Origin: Feifania hominis
GTDB taxonomy: Bacteria; Bacillota; Clostridia; Oscillospirales; Feifaniaceae
DNA length: 64,000 bases
Reading direction: 5' to 3'
Assembly (NCBI RefSeq): GCF_014384765.1
Contig: NZ_JACRSP010000002.1
Location: forward strand, 310,001-374,000
Part shown: positions 1 to 8,209 of the stretch, one piece after another
How positions within the stretch are numbered: the first letter of the stretch is position 1
Layout: every line of letters starts with the position of its first letter
Notes under the pieces: model-generated
What the model was told of the DNA's origin: nothing
The model's input: only the letters and a program-made list of their open reading frames with translations
Databases searched by the model: none
Program-made: the position numbers and the translations under genes

Positions 1-103
1 CCCCATCCATGATCTCGCCCGCGAGAGGCGTCGGCAGAATGACCTGGATGTCAGTCTTCTTTCGCAGGGTCTTTGAGAAAGTCTTGAGCTGCAAAAACGC
101 CAT
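1..103 (-). CDS. Esterase paralogue 3, N-terminal fragment (cut by window edge)
   Basis: The gene starts at an ATG whose complement ends at 103, and its first 34 residues are visible. They match the N-termini of the two esterases upstream almost residue for residue (MAFLQLKTFSK, then ILPTPLAGE). An AAGGAGG-like site lies in the 11-base gap that separates it from the previous copy, the same gap length as between copies 1 and 2. It is therefore the third member of a tandem esterase array at the end of the LIV transporter operon. The catalytic part lies outside the window, so activity cannot be judged. Confidence 0.85.
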   Translation of the reverse strand, partial: MAFLQLKTFSKTLRKKTDIQVILPTPLAGEIMDG

Positions 104-114
104 GATTTTCCTCC

Positions 115-945
115 TCAGCGGTGCTGCAGGGGCAGCCACTCGAGAATGCGCTGAATCTCGTCGTCCCAGAAGTCCCAGTTGTGAACGCCCGGCTGCTCGT
201 GGTAGTCGTAGCGGAAACCGATGCGGTCGAGATGCTCTTTAAACTGCGTATTCGAAGGATAGACGAAGTCCTCCGTGCCGCAGCACATGTAAAACTTCGG
301 GTAGTCGATCTTCTTCTCGACGAGCTGCGACGCAAGCCAGCAGCTGTCGTCGATGGTGCCCTCGGTTTTTTCGCCCGGCTCAAACGCCATGGACCAGACG
401 CTGTCATCACTTGTCGCCTTCTCCATCGACTTGCCGAAGCCGCCCGAGAGGCTTGCGACGTAGCCGTACATCTCAGGCTTGCTCATGCCGAGCTTAAACG
501 CCCCCGCGCCGCCCATCGAAAGGCCTGCGATGAAAGTGTCCTCCCGCCGGGTCGAAACCGGGAACATCCACTTGATCATCTCGGGCAGTTCCTCTGTGAA
601 ATAGTCGTAGTACTGCGGGCCGCCGCGCGGCATGTTGCGGTAGCAGCTGTTCTCAGCATCCGGCATGACTACGCAGAGATTGTAATTCTGCGCGTAGCTC
701 TCGATGCGCGAGAAGCGCATCCAGTCTCCGTCGTCACCGTAGGTTCCGTGCAGCAGATAGAGCACCGGACACTTGAGTTCGGGCGAATAGTAATCGAGCC
801 CGTGGCCGCTCATCTTCGAGCGCTCAAACTGTGACGACATCGCCCCGTCCATGATCTCGCCCGCGAGAGGCGTCGGCAGAATGACCTGTATGTCGGTCTT
901 TGTGCGAAGTGTCTTAGAAAATGTCTTGAGCTGTATGAATGCCAT
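115..945 (-). CDS. Esterase, EstA/esterase D-like alpha/beta hydrolase (copy 2)
   Basis: A 276-residue serine hydrolase of the tributyrin esterase/esterase D type, which cleaves short acyl or carbohydrate esters. The nucleophile elbow GLSMGG places Ser143; Asp226 (in GTEDF) and His255 (in GVHNW) complete a plausible triad, and LLHGTYGD near residue 65 forms the oxyanion region. There is no signal peptide, so it should act in the cytoplasm. I chose the ATG at 945 because TCCTCCTT (an AGGAGG complement) sits just upstream and the paralogue starts with the same MAF. It is 11 bases behind copy 1 and co-directional with the liv genes, so its substrate is probably something the transporter imports (inference). 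The exact substrate is unknown. Confidence 0.9.
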   Translation of the reverse strand: MAFIQLKTFSKTLRTKTDIQVILPTPLAGEIMDGAMSSQFERSKMSGHGLDYYSPELKCPVLYLLHGTYGDDGDWMRFSRIESYAQNYNLCVVMPDAENSCYRNMPRGGPQYYDYFTEELPEMIKWMFPVSTRREDTFIAGLSMGGAGAFKLGMSKPEMYGYVASLSGGFGKSMEKATSDDSVWSMAFEPGEKTEGTIDDSCWLASQLVEKKIDYPKFYMCCGTEDFVYPSNTQFKEHLDRIGFRYDYHEQPGVHNWDFWDDEIQRILEWLPLQHR

Positions 946-956
946 ATTATCCTCCT

Positions 957-1787
957 TTAGCGGTGCTGCAAGGGCAACCACTCGAGCACACGCAGAATCT
1001 CCCCGTCCCAGAAATCCCAGTTGTGAACGCCCGGCTGCTCGTGGTAGTCATAGCGGAATCCGATGCGGTCGAGGTGCTCCTTGAGCTCTGTATTCTTCGG
1101 GTAGATGTAATCCTCCGTGCCGCAGGACATGTAAAATTTCGGGTAGTCGATCTTCTTTTCGACGAGCTGCGACGCGAGCCAGCAGTTGTCGTCGATGGTG
1201 CCCTCGGTCTGCTCATCCGGCGCAAAGGCCGGCGCCCAGACACAGTCGCCGTTGTCGACGTTCTCCTGCGCCTGCAGAAAGCCGCCCGAGAGACTTGCGA
1301 CACAGCCGTACATCTCAGGCTTGCTCATGCCGAGCTTAAAGGCCCCCATACCGCCCATCGAGAGACCGGCGATAAAGGTGTCCTCCCGCCGGTCGGAGAC
1401 GGGAAACATCCACTTGATCATCGTCGGCAGCTCGTCGGTGAAGTAGTCGTAGTACCGCGGGCCGCCGCGCGGCATGTTGCGGTAGCTGCTGTTTTCGGCG
1501 TCCGCCATGACCACGCAGAGGTTGTAATTCTGCGCGTAACTCTCGATGCGCGAGAAGCGCATCCAGTCCCCATCGTCGCCGTAGGTTCCGTGCAGCAGAT
1601 AGAGCACCGGGCACTTGAGCCCGTCGGCGTAGTAGTCGAGACCGTTTCCGCTGTATTTGTTTCGCTCAAAGTTGGTCGCAAGAACCCCGCCCTTGGCTTC
1701 GCCTGCGAGGGGTGTGGGCAGGATGATTTGAATGTCGGTCTTTTTACGTAGCGCTTTGGAGAACGTCTTGATCTGCAGAAACGCCAT
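957..1787 (-). CDS. Esterase, EstA/esterase D-like alpha/beta hydrolase (copy 1)
   Basis: A 276-residue paralogue, equal in length to copy 2 and clearly a recent duplicate, with the same Ser143-Asp226-His255 arrangement and no signal peptide. Differences cluster at residues 31-50 and 170-195, loops that could tune substrate choice. Its start lies inside the 3' end of livF: 44 bases are shared, and its ribosome binding site (AAAGGAGGAG complement near 1793-1800) is within livF. Translation is therefore probably coupled to the transporter ATPase. The family is known for hydrolysis of short-chain and aryl or sugar esters; the real substrate here is not visible. Confidence 0.9.
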   Translation of the reverse strand: MAFLQIKTFSKALRKKTDIQIILPTPLAGEAKGGVLATNFERNKYSGNGLDYYADGLKCPVLYLLHGTYGDDGDWMRFSRIESYAQNYNLCVVMADAENSSYRNMPRGGPRYYDYFTDELPTMIKWMFPVSDRREDTFIAGLSMGGMGAFKLGMSKPEMYGCVASLSGGFLQAQENVDNGDCVWAPAFAPDEQTEGTIDDNCWLASQLVEKKIDYPKFYMSCGTEDYIYPKNTELKEHLDRIGFRYDYHEQPGVHNWDFWDGEILRVLEWLPLQHR

Positions 1788-2514
1788 GCCGCTCCTCCTT
1801 TTTAAAGCTGCCGAGATAGGCGCTGATCAGGCGGGGATCGTTGCTCAGCGCCTGCGACTCCCCGTGGAATTTGATCTGCCCCTGCTCTAAGATGTAGGCG
1901 TAGTCGGACACCTTGAGCGCGAGGCGCGCGTTCTGCTCAATGAGCAGAACCGAGATGCCGAGCTTGTTGATCTCCACGATCTTCTTGAAGAGCTCCTCCA
2001 CAATCAGCGGCGCCAAGCCCATTGAGGGCTCGTCGAGCATCAGCAGCTTCGGCCGGCCCATCAGGCCCCGGCCGATGGCGAGCATCTGCTGCTCGCCGCC
2101 TGAGAGACTCCACGCCATCTGGTCGCGGCGCTCGCGCAGCTTCGGAAAGAGGGTGAAGACCTCCTCAATTTCTTTGTCGTACTTCTTGTTGCTGATAAAG
2201 CCGTGCCAGCTGATGGTTCCCACCTCAAGATTCTGGTAGACTGTCAGCCCCGGGAATGTGAGGCGCCCCTCCGGCACATGGATGATGCCTGCCTTGTTGA
2301 CCTTGCCGGGGCCGGCTTTTGTGATGTCCTGGTCGTTCCAGAGGATTTCGCCGCTGTGGCGCACCATCCCGCTGATGGACTTGAGCAGCGTGGTCTTGCC
2401 CGCGCCGTTTGCGCCGATGATGCAGCACATCTTGCCGTCCGGCACCTCGAGGTCGACGCCCTTGAGCGCCTCTATTGCGCCGTAATAGGCGTGCAGATTC
2501 CTGATTTTAAGCAT
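1744..2514 (-). CDS. livF: LIV-type ABC transporter ATP-binding protein LivF
   Basis: A 256-residue ATPase, one of two in the branched-chain amino acid (HAAT) importer family. Walker A GANGAGKTT is at residues 34-42, the signature is LSGGEQQM, and Walker B with the D-loop is LLMLDEPSMGLAP. The usual LivF C-terminus (ISAYLG) is followed by about 20 extra residues that run into the esterase gene, so the tail may simply be a result of the overlap. It follows livG with a single base between the genes. LIV-family systems import branched-chain or aliphatic amino acids, urea, short-chain amides or aromatic acids, so the label does not prove an amino acid substrate. Confidence 0.93.
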   Translation of the reverse strand: MLKIRNLHAYYGAIEALKGVDLEVPDGKMCCIIGANGAGKTTLLKSISGMVRHSGEILWNDQDITKAGPGKVNKAGIIHVPEGRLTFPGLTVYQNLEVGTISWHGFISNKKYDKEIEEVFTLFPKLRERRDQMAWSLSGGEQQMLAIGRGLMGRPKLLMLDEPSMGLAPLIVEELFKKIVEINKLGISVLLIEQNARLALKVSDYAYILEQGQIKFHGESQALSNDPRLISAYLGSFKKEERHGVSADQDVLQSAT

Positions 2515-2515
2515 A

Positions 2516-3262
2516 TCAATTCCTCCCCAGATAGGCCTCGATGACCGCGTCGTTTGAGGAGATCTCCTCCGGTGTTCCCGTGGCGATGATGCTCCCGAAA
2601 TTGAGCACGACGATCCGGTGACACACGTTCATGATCATATCCATCTGGTGCTCGATGAGCACGATGCCGACGCCCTTTCGCGCCGCGTACTTGAGCAGCT
2701 CTACTGACTTTTCAAGTTCCTTTGCATTGAGACCGGCCGCCGGCTCGTCGACGAGCAGCACTTTCGGGTGGGACAGCAGAGCCCGCACGATTTCAAGGCG
2801 CTTCTGCTGGCCGTAGGGCAGCGAGTCCATGTCGCTGTCCCAATCGACGGAAAAGCCCGCGATTTCGAGCAGCTCGCCGATCTCCCTGTCGAAGTCGGAG
2901 CTCTGTCTGCCGAAGAATGAGCGCACAAAGCCCTTCTGGTCCGCAAGGTCCTTTCCGAGCTTCATGTTGTCGGCAACGGTGGAGCGCTTGAGAAAGCGCG
3001 GGGTCTGGAAAGTTCGCCCGAGTCCCTTGCGCGAGCGCTCAAAGCCGCGCAGCGCCGTGACGTCTTCACCCGCGAGAAAGACGCTTCCCTTATCGGCTCT
3101 GTACAGACCGCTGATGAGGTTGAGCGTCGTGGTCTTACCCGCGCCGTTCGGGCCGATGAGGCCTAAAATCTCACCGGCGTTCACCTCAAAGGAGATGTCC
3201 TGCGCCGCTTTCAGGCCGCCGAATGCGATGGAGAGATCCTCTACTTTAAGACAGCATGGCAT
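2516..3262 (-). CDS. livG: LIV-type ABC transporter ATP-binding protein LivG
   Basis: A 248-residue ATPase, partner of LivF. Walker A GPNGAGKTT is at residues 37-45, the degenerate signature is LPYGQQKR, Walker B is VLLVDEPAAGLN, and the C-terminus (IEAYLG) is typical of LivG. The start at 3262 has a strong GGAGG eight bases upstream and overlaps the end of livM by 17 bases, so the two are coupled. It supplies ATP hydrolysis for the LivH/LivM channel on the cytoplasmic face. Confidence 0.93.
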   Translation of the reverse strand: MPCCLKVEDLSIAFGGLKAAQDISFEVNAGEILGLIGPNGAGKTTTLNLISGLYRADKGSVFLAGEDVTALRGFERSRKGLGRTFQTPRFLKRSTVADNMKLGKDLADQKGFVRSFFGRQSSDFDREIGELLEIAGFSVDWDSDMDSLPYGQQKRLEIVRALLSHPKVLLVDEPAAGLNAKELEKSVELLKYAARKGVGIVLIEHQMDMIMNVCHRIVVLNFGSIIATGTPEEISSNDAVIEAYLGRN

Positions 3263-4274
3263 GTTCGTCGGCCTCCTTTCGCTCTGTTTGTTCCGGCTGG
3301 GCGTGGCGTTTTTTCAGCCGGTGCCGGATTCGTGCTGAAATTGCCTTGATCAGACCCGCAAGCCCCATTGGCATGAAGATCATCAGGATAATGATCATGA
3401 TGCCGTAGATCAGATTCAGGTACTGGTCGAAAGACCGCGCAATTTCAGGCAGGAAGTTGACCATCACCGTGCCGCAGAGTGCGCCGACGGGGCTCATGAC
3501 GCCGCCGAGCATCAGCATGATGATGAATTTTGTCTGGGTTCCAAAGGTGAACAGCGAGGCGCTGATGGTCCCATTGTGCACCGCGTAGAGCGCGCCGCCA
3601 AGACCGGCGAGCAGCCCCGCAAAGGTAAAAGCGATGACCTTTGTGCGGTAGACGTTGACGCCCATCGCGACCGCCGCCGTCGTATCGTCGCGCACCGCCA
3701 TCAGGCTGCGGCCGAAAGAGGTGTTTTTGATGCGGTAGAGAATTGCGATCAAAACCACTGCCAACACACCCAGCAGAGGAACCCAGGCTTTGAATGTACC
3801 GAAGCGGTAGCCGAAGAGAGTGAGCTTCTCAATGCCGCTCGTGCCGTTTGGTCCGCCGGTGAAAGCGGTAAAATTCTGAAACACAGAGGTTCCGATGTAG
3901 ATGACGCCCATTGTGCCAAACATGAAGTACGGACCGCTGAGTTTGAGCAGAAGCAGACCGAGAATCAGCGCGATGAGCATAGTCGCCACCGCCCCCGCGA
4001 GCATAGCGGGAATGATCGGCACACCGACTTTCGTGTTGAGAAAGGCACAGAAAAACGCACCCGTCCCCAGAAAGGTCACTGAGCACATGCTGAGCATGCC
4101 GCCCAGCCCCAGCAACAGATACTGGCCGCTGACACAGAAAAAGAAAATCAGTGCGGTGTTGATGATGTTGACCTGTGAGTTTTTGAGCGCGGCGTTGCAA
4201 AAGGCAGTCAGCGCCGCGACCAGTGCCAGGCCGAGAGCAACTTTTGACAGACTCAGCGCAGTTTTTTTCCTCAT
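3246..4274 (-). CDS. livM: LIV-type ABC transporter permease LivM
   Basis: A 342-residue membrane protein of the LivM family. It has an N-terminal TM near residue 10-30, about nine further hydrophobic segments, and the family's cytoplasmic EAA-like loop (FGRSLMAVRDD, then GVNVYRTKV) that contacts the ATPases. The charged C-terminal tail is rich in Lys, Arg and Glu. It follows livH by eight bases and overlaps livG. Together with LivH it forms the translocation path. Confidence 0.93.
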   Translation of the reverse strand: MRKKTALSLSKVALGLALVAALTAFCNAALKNSQVNIINTALIFFFCVSGQYLLLGLGGMLSMCSVTFLGTGAFFCAFLNTKVGVPIIPAMLAGAVATMLIALILGLLLLKLSGPYFMFGTMGVIYIGTSVFQNFTAFTGGPNGTSGIEKLTLFGYRFGTFKAWVPLLGVLAVVLIAILYRIKNTSFGRSLMAVRDDTTAAVAMGVNVYRTKVIAFTFAGLLAGLGGALYAVHNGTISASLFTFGTQTKFIIMLMLGGVMSPVGALCGTVMVNFLPEIARSFDQYLNLIYGIMIIILMIFMPMGLAGLIKAISARIRHRLKKRHAQPEQTERKEADEHAMLS

Positions 4275-4282
4275 GGTTTCAC

Positions 4283-5158
4283 CTACGCTTTCTCAGCGGC
4301 TGTCGCTGATTTCAAAATTCCGGTCGGGCGGAAGAAGAGCATCAAAAGCAGGGCGCCGAAGACTACCACGTCCTTGTAGGTCGTGGTGAAGTATGTGCTG
4401 TAGGCCTCAATCAGCCCGACGACCACACCGCCGACAATCGCACCTTTCAAGTTTCCGAAGCCGCCGATGACAATGCTCGCAAACGCTCTCGCCTGGAATG
4501 TTGCCATCGATGCGCTGACATAGTAGATCGGCGCGAGCAGCCAGCCCGAGAAGCCGACCATGCACACCACGAGGCAAAAGGTGACAATTGTCGTCAAATT
4601 TGTTGGGATGCCAAGCAGATCCGCCGCATATTTGTTCTGCGCGGCCGCCGACATGACGCGCCCGCAGTACATTTTGTCAAAGAGAAAGAACAGACCCGTC
4701 ATCATCAGAATCATTGCGCCGAAGATGAACAGATACTGATAGCGGATGACAAAGCCGCCGATGGAAAAAGAACCGGGTATGATAGGCGCGAGCGCCTTGG
4801 TCTCCGTTGTGACAAGGCGCAGGCAGAGCTCGTTGATCACGGTGCCGGCGCCGAGTGTGCAGATCATCATGGCCTGCGGCCACTTCGAGCGCTTAAACGG
4901 GAAAAAGCAGAGCCCGCAGAAGATACATCCCACCAGAATAAAAACAGCGATACCGAGCAGAACCATCAGCACGCCGTTGGAGAGCTTGAGCTTCTCCATA
5001 AACGCAAAGCCGATGTAGCCGCCCATCGCCAGGAGATTGCCCTGCGCAAAGTTCATGACGCCCGCTGCGCGCAGCAGGAGCATCAGCCCCATCGCGACCG
5101 TCGCGTAGACAAGTCCGACGGAGAGCCCCGTCATAGTCTGCTGTAAAAACAGTGCCAC
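4283..5158 (-). CDS. livH: LIV-type ABC transporter permease LivH
   Basis: A 291-residue permease. Family features include an N-terminal GLSVGLVYATVAMGL helix, a MNFAQGNLLAMGGYIG segment and the ATPase-contacting region with AFASIVIGGFGNLKGA near residue 225-240. It is the first membrane gene after the binding protein and is separated from it by 73 bases that contain a strong hairpin, a layout that usually keeps binding-protein levels above permease levels. Confidence 0.93.
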   Translation of the reverse strand: MALFLQQTMTGLSVGLVYATVAMGLMLLLRAAGVMNFAQGNLLAMGGYIGFAFMEKLKLSNGVLMVLLGIAVFILVGCIFCGLCFFPFKRSKWPQAMMICTLGAGTVINELCLRLVTTETKALAPIIPGSFSIGGFVIRYQYLFIFGAMILMMTGLFFLFDKMYCGRVMSAAAQNKYAADLLGIPTNLTTIVTFCLVVCMVGFSGWLLAPIYYVSASMATFQARAFASIVIGGFGNLKGAIVGGVVVGLIEAYSTYFTTTYKDVVVFGALLLMLFFRPTGILKSATAAEKA

Positions 5159-5184
5159 TGGTAAGCCCCCTTTGAGTTGCGGAA

Positions 5185-5220
5185 TTTACGCAGAGAGACT
5201 GTTTGGTCTCTCTGCGTAAA
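5185..5220 (-). promoter_or_regulatory. Intercistronic hairpin between the binding-protein gene and livH
   Basis: A perfect 15-bp inverted repeat (arms 5185-5199 and 5206-5220) with a six-base loop starts 11 bases after the binding-protein stop codon. No run of U follows on the leftward transcript, so it looks like an mRNA-stabilising or attenuating hairpin, not a full terminator. It would favour the binding protein over the membrane genes, as is common in binding-protein importers. Confidence 0.75.
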
Positions 5221-5231
5221 CCGCCTTTGAA

Positions 5232-6431
5232 TCAGTGAACAACGTCGAGAGTCTCAGAAATGTCAACCTTGCCGTCTGTGTAGGTCGCAAGATAGATGTT
5301 GTCTGCAAACGAGTGATCGTCGTGGTAGCTGTAGTCTGTCATGACGCCCTTGAGACCCTTGATCTGCTTGAGGCCCTCGTTGACGGAATCCTTGTCGTTG
5401 GCGCCGGCGATCTTCGCCGCCTCAACAATCAGGCAGAAGTCATCGTAAAACGAGGCATCAGCCCAACCGGTGGTATCATACTTAAAGCCGCCGTCTTGGA
5501 GCATCTTTTCAAATGCCGCAATCTCCGGGCGGTCGAGCGTGGTCGCATACTCCGCAAAGCCGAGCAGACCCTCAACGGGCTCCGCACCGGTGTTGGCGAC
5601 AAAACTGTCGGCAAACAGATTCGAGTTTGAGACAATCGGGAATTTGTAATCGTACTCGTGCAGAAGCGTGATGATCGACTGGCCGTCGGTGTTCGCCGTC
5701 GCGTGCAGCAGAATGCCGTCGGAGTCCTTGACGTTCATCGCCTGCAGGACGATGGAAGTGTAGTCGGTGGTGTTGGTGTTGTCAAACGCAATTTCCTCAG
5801 CGACCGTGTAGCCCTCTTTTTCCATATAGGCTTTCATAAAGGCGCTGTCGTTGTAGCCGTTTGAGGTGTTGTAGAAGAGCGTTACCGGGTTTGTGACGCC
5901 GTTGTCAATGGCAATCTGCGCCATGACGTTGGAAAACGCGGTGTCAACGCAGCGGTTGGTGTAGTAGTAATCGCAGGCCTCAGCCATTTCAAAGTTCGTG
6001 GCCACGTTAAACGTGGGAATCTTCGCCTCGTTGGCGTAGTCTGCGCAGGCCAGAGCATACTGGCTGAAGAATGTGCCGATGATCGCGCTCACACCGTCGA
6101 CTTCAACCGCCTTGAGGTAGGCGTCAATGTAAGCCTGCTGGTCTGCGCCGCCGTCGATGAATTCCACCTCAACCGGCACGCCGTTCACGCCGCCCGCGGC
6201 GTTGATCTGATCTCTTGCAATCTCGAGAACACCTTTCGCTCTGTCACCGCTCTCGCCGCTGAGCGAGTAACCGCAGTAGACAATTTTCAGCGGTGTGACC
6301 TCTCCGCCGCCCTGTGGGTCGTCTGTGCCCTGATTGTCTCCCGAGGTGGGCGGGTTGTCGCTGTTGTTGCTGCACGCCGCAAGGGAGAACACCATCGCGA
6401 GTGCCAGAAGAATCGCCAATAGTTTTTTCAT
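5232..6431 (-). CDS. LIV-type ABC transporter substrate-binding lipoprotein
   Basis: A 399-residue periplasmic-binding-fold (Peripla_BP_6) protein. The lipobox FSLAAC places the lipidated Cys at residue 20, followed by an acidic and Gly-rich linker. The mature domain opens with LKIVYCGYSLSGESG, and the family's Gly/Ala segments (IIGTFFSQYALACADYA) line the cleft. It captures the substrate at the outer face and passes it to LivH/LivM. An AAAGGAG site sits upstream of the start. It is the first gene of the leftward operon; its promoter carries a 19-bp box shared with the divergent gnd promoter. The ligand cannot be read from sequence. Confidence 0.93.
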   Translation of the reverse strand: MKKLLAILLALAMVFSLAACSNNSDNPPTSGDNQGTDDPQGGGEVTPLKIVYCGYSLSGESGDRAKGVLEIARDQINAAGGVNGVPVEVEFIDGGADQQAYIDAYLKAVEVDGVSAIIGTFFSQYALACADYANEAKIPTFNVATNFEMAEACDYYYTNRCVDTAFSNVMAQIAIDNGVTNPVTLFYNTSNGYNDSAFMKAYMEKEGYTVAEEIAFDNTNTTDYTSIVLQAMNVKDSDGILLHATANTDGQSIITLLHEYDYKFPIVSNSNLFADSFVANTGAEPVEGLLGFAEYATTLDRPEIAAFEKMLQDGGFKYDTTGWADASFYDDFCLIVEAAKIAGANDKDSVNEGLKQIKGLKGVMTDYSYHDDHSFADNIYLATYTDGKVDISETLDVVH

Positions 6432-6479
6432 AGTTTTGCTCCTTTTTCGTTTCTTTTTTGGACGTCCCTCACGTCCAAT

Positions 6480-6498
6480 TGTAAAATTTCAGATTTCA
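6480..6498 (-). promoter_or_regulatory. Putative operator, liv side
   Basis: The plus strand reads TGTAAAATTTCAGATTTCA. Read leftward, this is a tandem heptad (TGAAATC TGAAATT) followed by TTACA. It begins 12 bases downstream of the liv -10 element, so a bound protein would block transcription. An exact inverted copy lies at 6714-6732. Confidence 0.7.
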
Positions 6499-6510
6499 CA
6501 TTATGTATTC

Positions 6511-6539
6511 ATGTTATTGATTTGCAACCTTTTTGTCAA
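6511..6539 (-). promoter_or_regulatory. Sigma-A promoter of the liv-esterase operon
   Basis: On the minus strand there is a perfect -35 TTGACA (6534-6539), a 17-bp spacer and a -10 TAACAT (6511-6516). The start of transcription should be near 6504, giving a leader of about 70 bases that begins with the operator. Confidence 0.6.
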
Positions 6540-6672
6540 CGGGCATATTCGCTCAAAAAATTCCATTTATTATGGCAATAATGACGAATAATCGGATTTT
6601 AATATCCAACAAAATTAGTTTATGTTACAAATTTATCAAACAATTCCTATTCCACCCTCAGAAAAAATATGG

Positions 6673-6701
6673 TTGACATTTCCCTTTGATTATAGGATAA
6701 T
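6673..6701 (+). promoter_or_regulatory. Sigma-A promoter of gnd-larA
   Basis: The -35 TTGACA (6673-6678) is separated by exactly 17 bp from the -10 GATAAT (6696-6701). The operator at 6714-6732 begins 12 bases after the -10, the same distance as on the liv side. The rest of the 317-base divergent region is AT-rich with no ORF. Confidence 0.8.
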
Positions 6702-6713
6702 CAAGCCAAATAC

Positions 6714-6732
6714 TGAAATCTGAAATTTTACA
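6714..6732 (+). promoter_or_regulatory. Putative operator, gnd side
   Basis: TGAAATCTGAAATTTTACA is an exact reverse complement of the box at 6480-6498. It lies at the start of the gnd leader, just ahead of the ribosome binding site (GGGAGGA at 6736-6742). The nearby FadR-type regulator (9553-10176) is the obvious candidate to bind both boxes (inference). Confidence 0.7.
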
Positions 6733-6748
6733 TAAGGGAGGATTTGTG

Positions 6749-8197
6749 ATGAAAAAAGCGGATATCGGCCTGATCGGGCTTGCCGTAATGGGAGAGAATC
6801 TCGTGATGAACATGGAGTCGAGGGGCTTTTGCGTAGCGGTATACAATCGCTCCGTCTCACGGGTGGATCAGTTTGTCGGCGGTCGCGCCGCGGGCAAAAA
6901 CATCATCGCAACTCACAGCCTTGAGGAGCTCGCCGCAAGCGTTTCACGCCCGCGCAAAATTTTTCTCATGGTCAAGGCCGGCTCGCCTGTAGACGAGACC
7001 ATCGAAAAGCTGCTGCCCTACCTCGAGGCGGGCGACATTGTCATCGACGGCGGAAACTCCCACTTCCCCGATACCATGCGTCGCTGCGCCCAGCTTGAGG
7101 CAAAGGGACTTCTCTATGTCGGCATGGGCGTTTCCGGCGGCGAGGAGGGGGCGCTCAAGGGGCCCTCCATCATGCCGGGCGGCAGCCCCGCCGCATGGGA
7201 ACATGTCAAGCCCATTCTCCAGGCCATCTGCGCCCGAGCCGGCGACAGTCCCTGCTGCGACTGGGTCGGGGAAAACGGCGCGGGTCACTTTGTCAAAATG
7301 GTGCACAACGGCATCGAGTACGGCGACATGCAGCTCATCTGCGAGGCCTATCAGCTTCTGCGCGACCTCGCAGGTCTCTCGAACGACGAGCTGAGCGCCG
7401 TGTTCACCGAGTGGAACAAGACTGAGCTCGACAGCTACCTCATTGAGATCACCGGCAGTATCTTTCAGTACCGCGAGGCCAACGGCTCCCATCTGGTCGA
7501 CAGCATACTCGACGCTGCCGGTCAAAAGGGCACCGGTAAGTGGACCGGCATCGCTGCGCTTGACGAGGGCGTACCGCTGACGCTCATCGGCGAGGCCGTT
7601 TTTGCACGCTGCCTGTCGGCGATGAAGCAGGAGCGAACTGAGGCTGCAGAGGTCTTTGGCCGCAATGTGCTTCCCTACCAGGGCGATCGCACCGCTTTCA
7701 TTGAGGATGTTCGCGGTGCGCTCTACGCCGCCAAAATCATCTCCTACGCCCAGGGCTTCGCATTGATGCGTGCAGCGGCGGGCACCTATGGGTGGAATCT
7801 CAACTACGGCAGCATTGCGCTCATGTGGCGCGGCGGCTGCATCATCCGCTCAGCTTTTCTCGACAGGATCAAACAGGCCTACGACCGCCGCGGTGACCTT
7901 GCGAATCTGATTCTCGACCCCTATTTCAAGCAGGCGCTCGAGCAGTATCTACCCGCCTGGCGCAGAGTCGCGGCGGCGGCTGTCTCGAGTGGAGTTCCCG
8001 CCCCCGCCATGACCTCGGCACTGAGCTATTTTGACGGCTATACCTGCGAGCGGCTGCCGGCAAATCTGCTTCAGGCCCAGCGCGACTACTTTGGCGCGCA
8101 CACCTATGAGCGGATCGACCGCCCACGCGGCGAATTCTTCCATACCAACTGGACCGGCGAGGGCGGCTCAACCTCCGCGCAGTCCTACACGGTTTGA
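6749..8197 (+). CDS. gnd: 6-phosphogluconate dehydrogenase (decarboxylating)
   Basis: A 482-residue, full-length 6PGDH that converts 6-phospho-D-gluconate to ribulose 5-phosphate, CO2 and NAD(P)H. The N-terminal Rossmann motif GLAVMGENL is near residue 10, followed by VYNRS, the site that usually reads the NADP phosphate. The catalytic GHFVKMVHNGIEYGDMQ region and the KGTGKWT segment are present, and the C-terminal tail (FFHTNWTGE) is the one that reaches into the partner subunit. The ATG at 6749 is preferred over the GTG at 6746 because it gives a seven-base gap to GGGAGGA. It leads a two-gene operon with a LarA-like enzyme 12 bases downstream. This context hints at sugar-acid catabolism more than the ordinary pentose phosphate pathway. 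Confidence 0.95.
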   Translation: MKKADIGLIGLAVMGENLVMNMESRGFCVAVYNRSVSRVDQFVGGRAAGKNIIATHSLEELAASVSRPRKIFLMVKAGSPVDETIEKLLPYLEAGDIVIDGGNSHFPDTMRRCAQLEAKGLLYVGMGVSGGEEGALKGPSIMPGGSPAAWEHVKPILQAICARAGDSPCCDWVGENGAGHFVKMVHNGIEYGDMQLICEAYQLLRDLAGLSNDELSAVFTEWNKTELDSYLIEITGSIFQYREANGSHLVDSILDAAGQKGTGKWTGIAALDEGVPLTLIGEAVFARCLSAMKQERTEAAEVFGRNVLPYQGDRTAFIEDVRGALYAAKIISYAQGFALMRAAAGTYGWNLNYGSIALMWRGGCIIRSAFLDRIKQAYDRRGDLANLILDPYFKQALEQYLPAWRRVAAAAVSSGVPAPAMTSALSYFDGYTCERLPANLLQAQRDYFGAHTYERIDRPRGEFFHTNWTGEGGSTSAQSYTV

Positions 8198-8209
8198 GAG
8201 GATACAAAT

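Noticed and set aside
3829..4200. Large plus- and minus-strand open frames throughout the V-ATPase and liv operons
   Set aside because: These are alternative-frame shadows of well-conserved genes; high GC leaves few stop codons.
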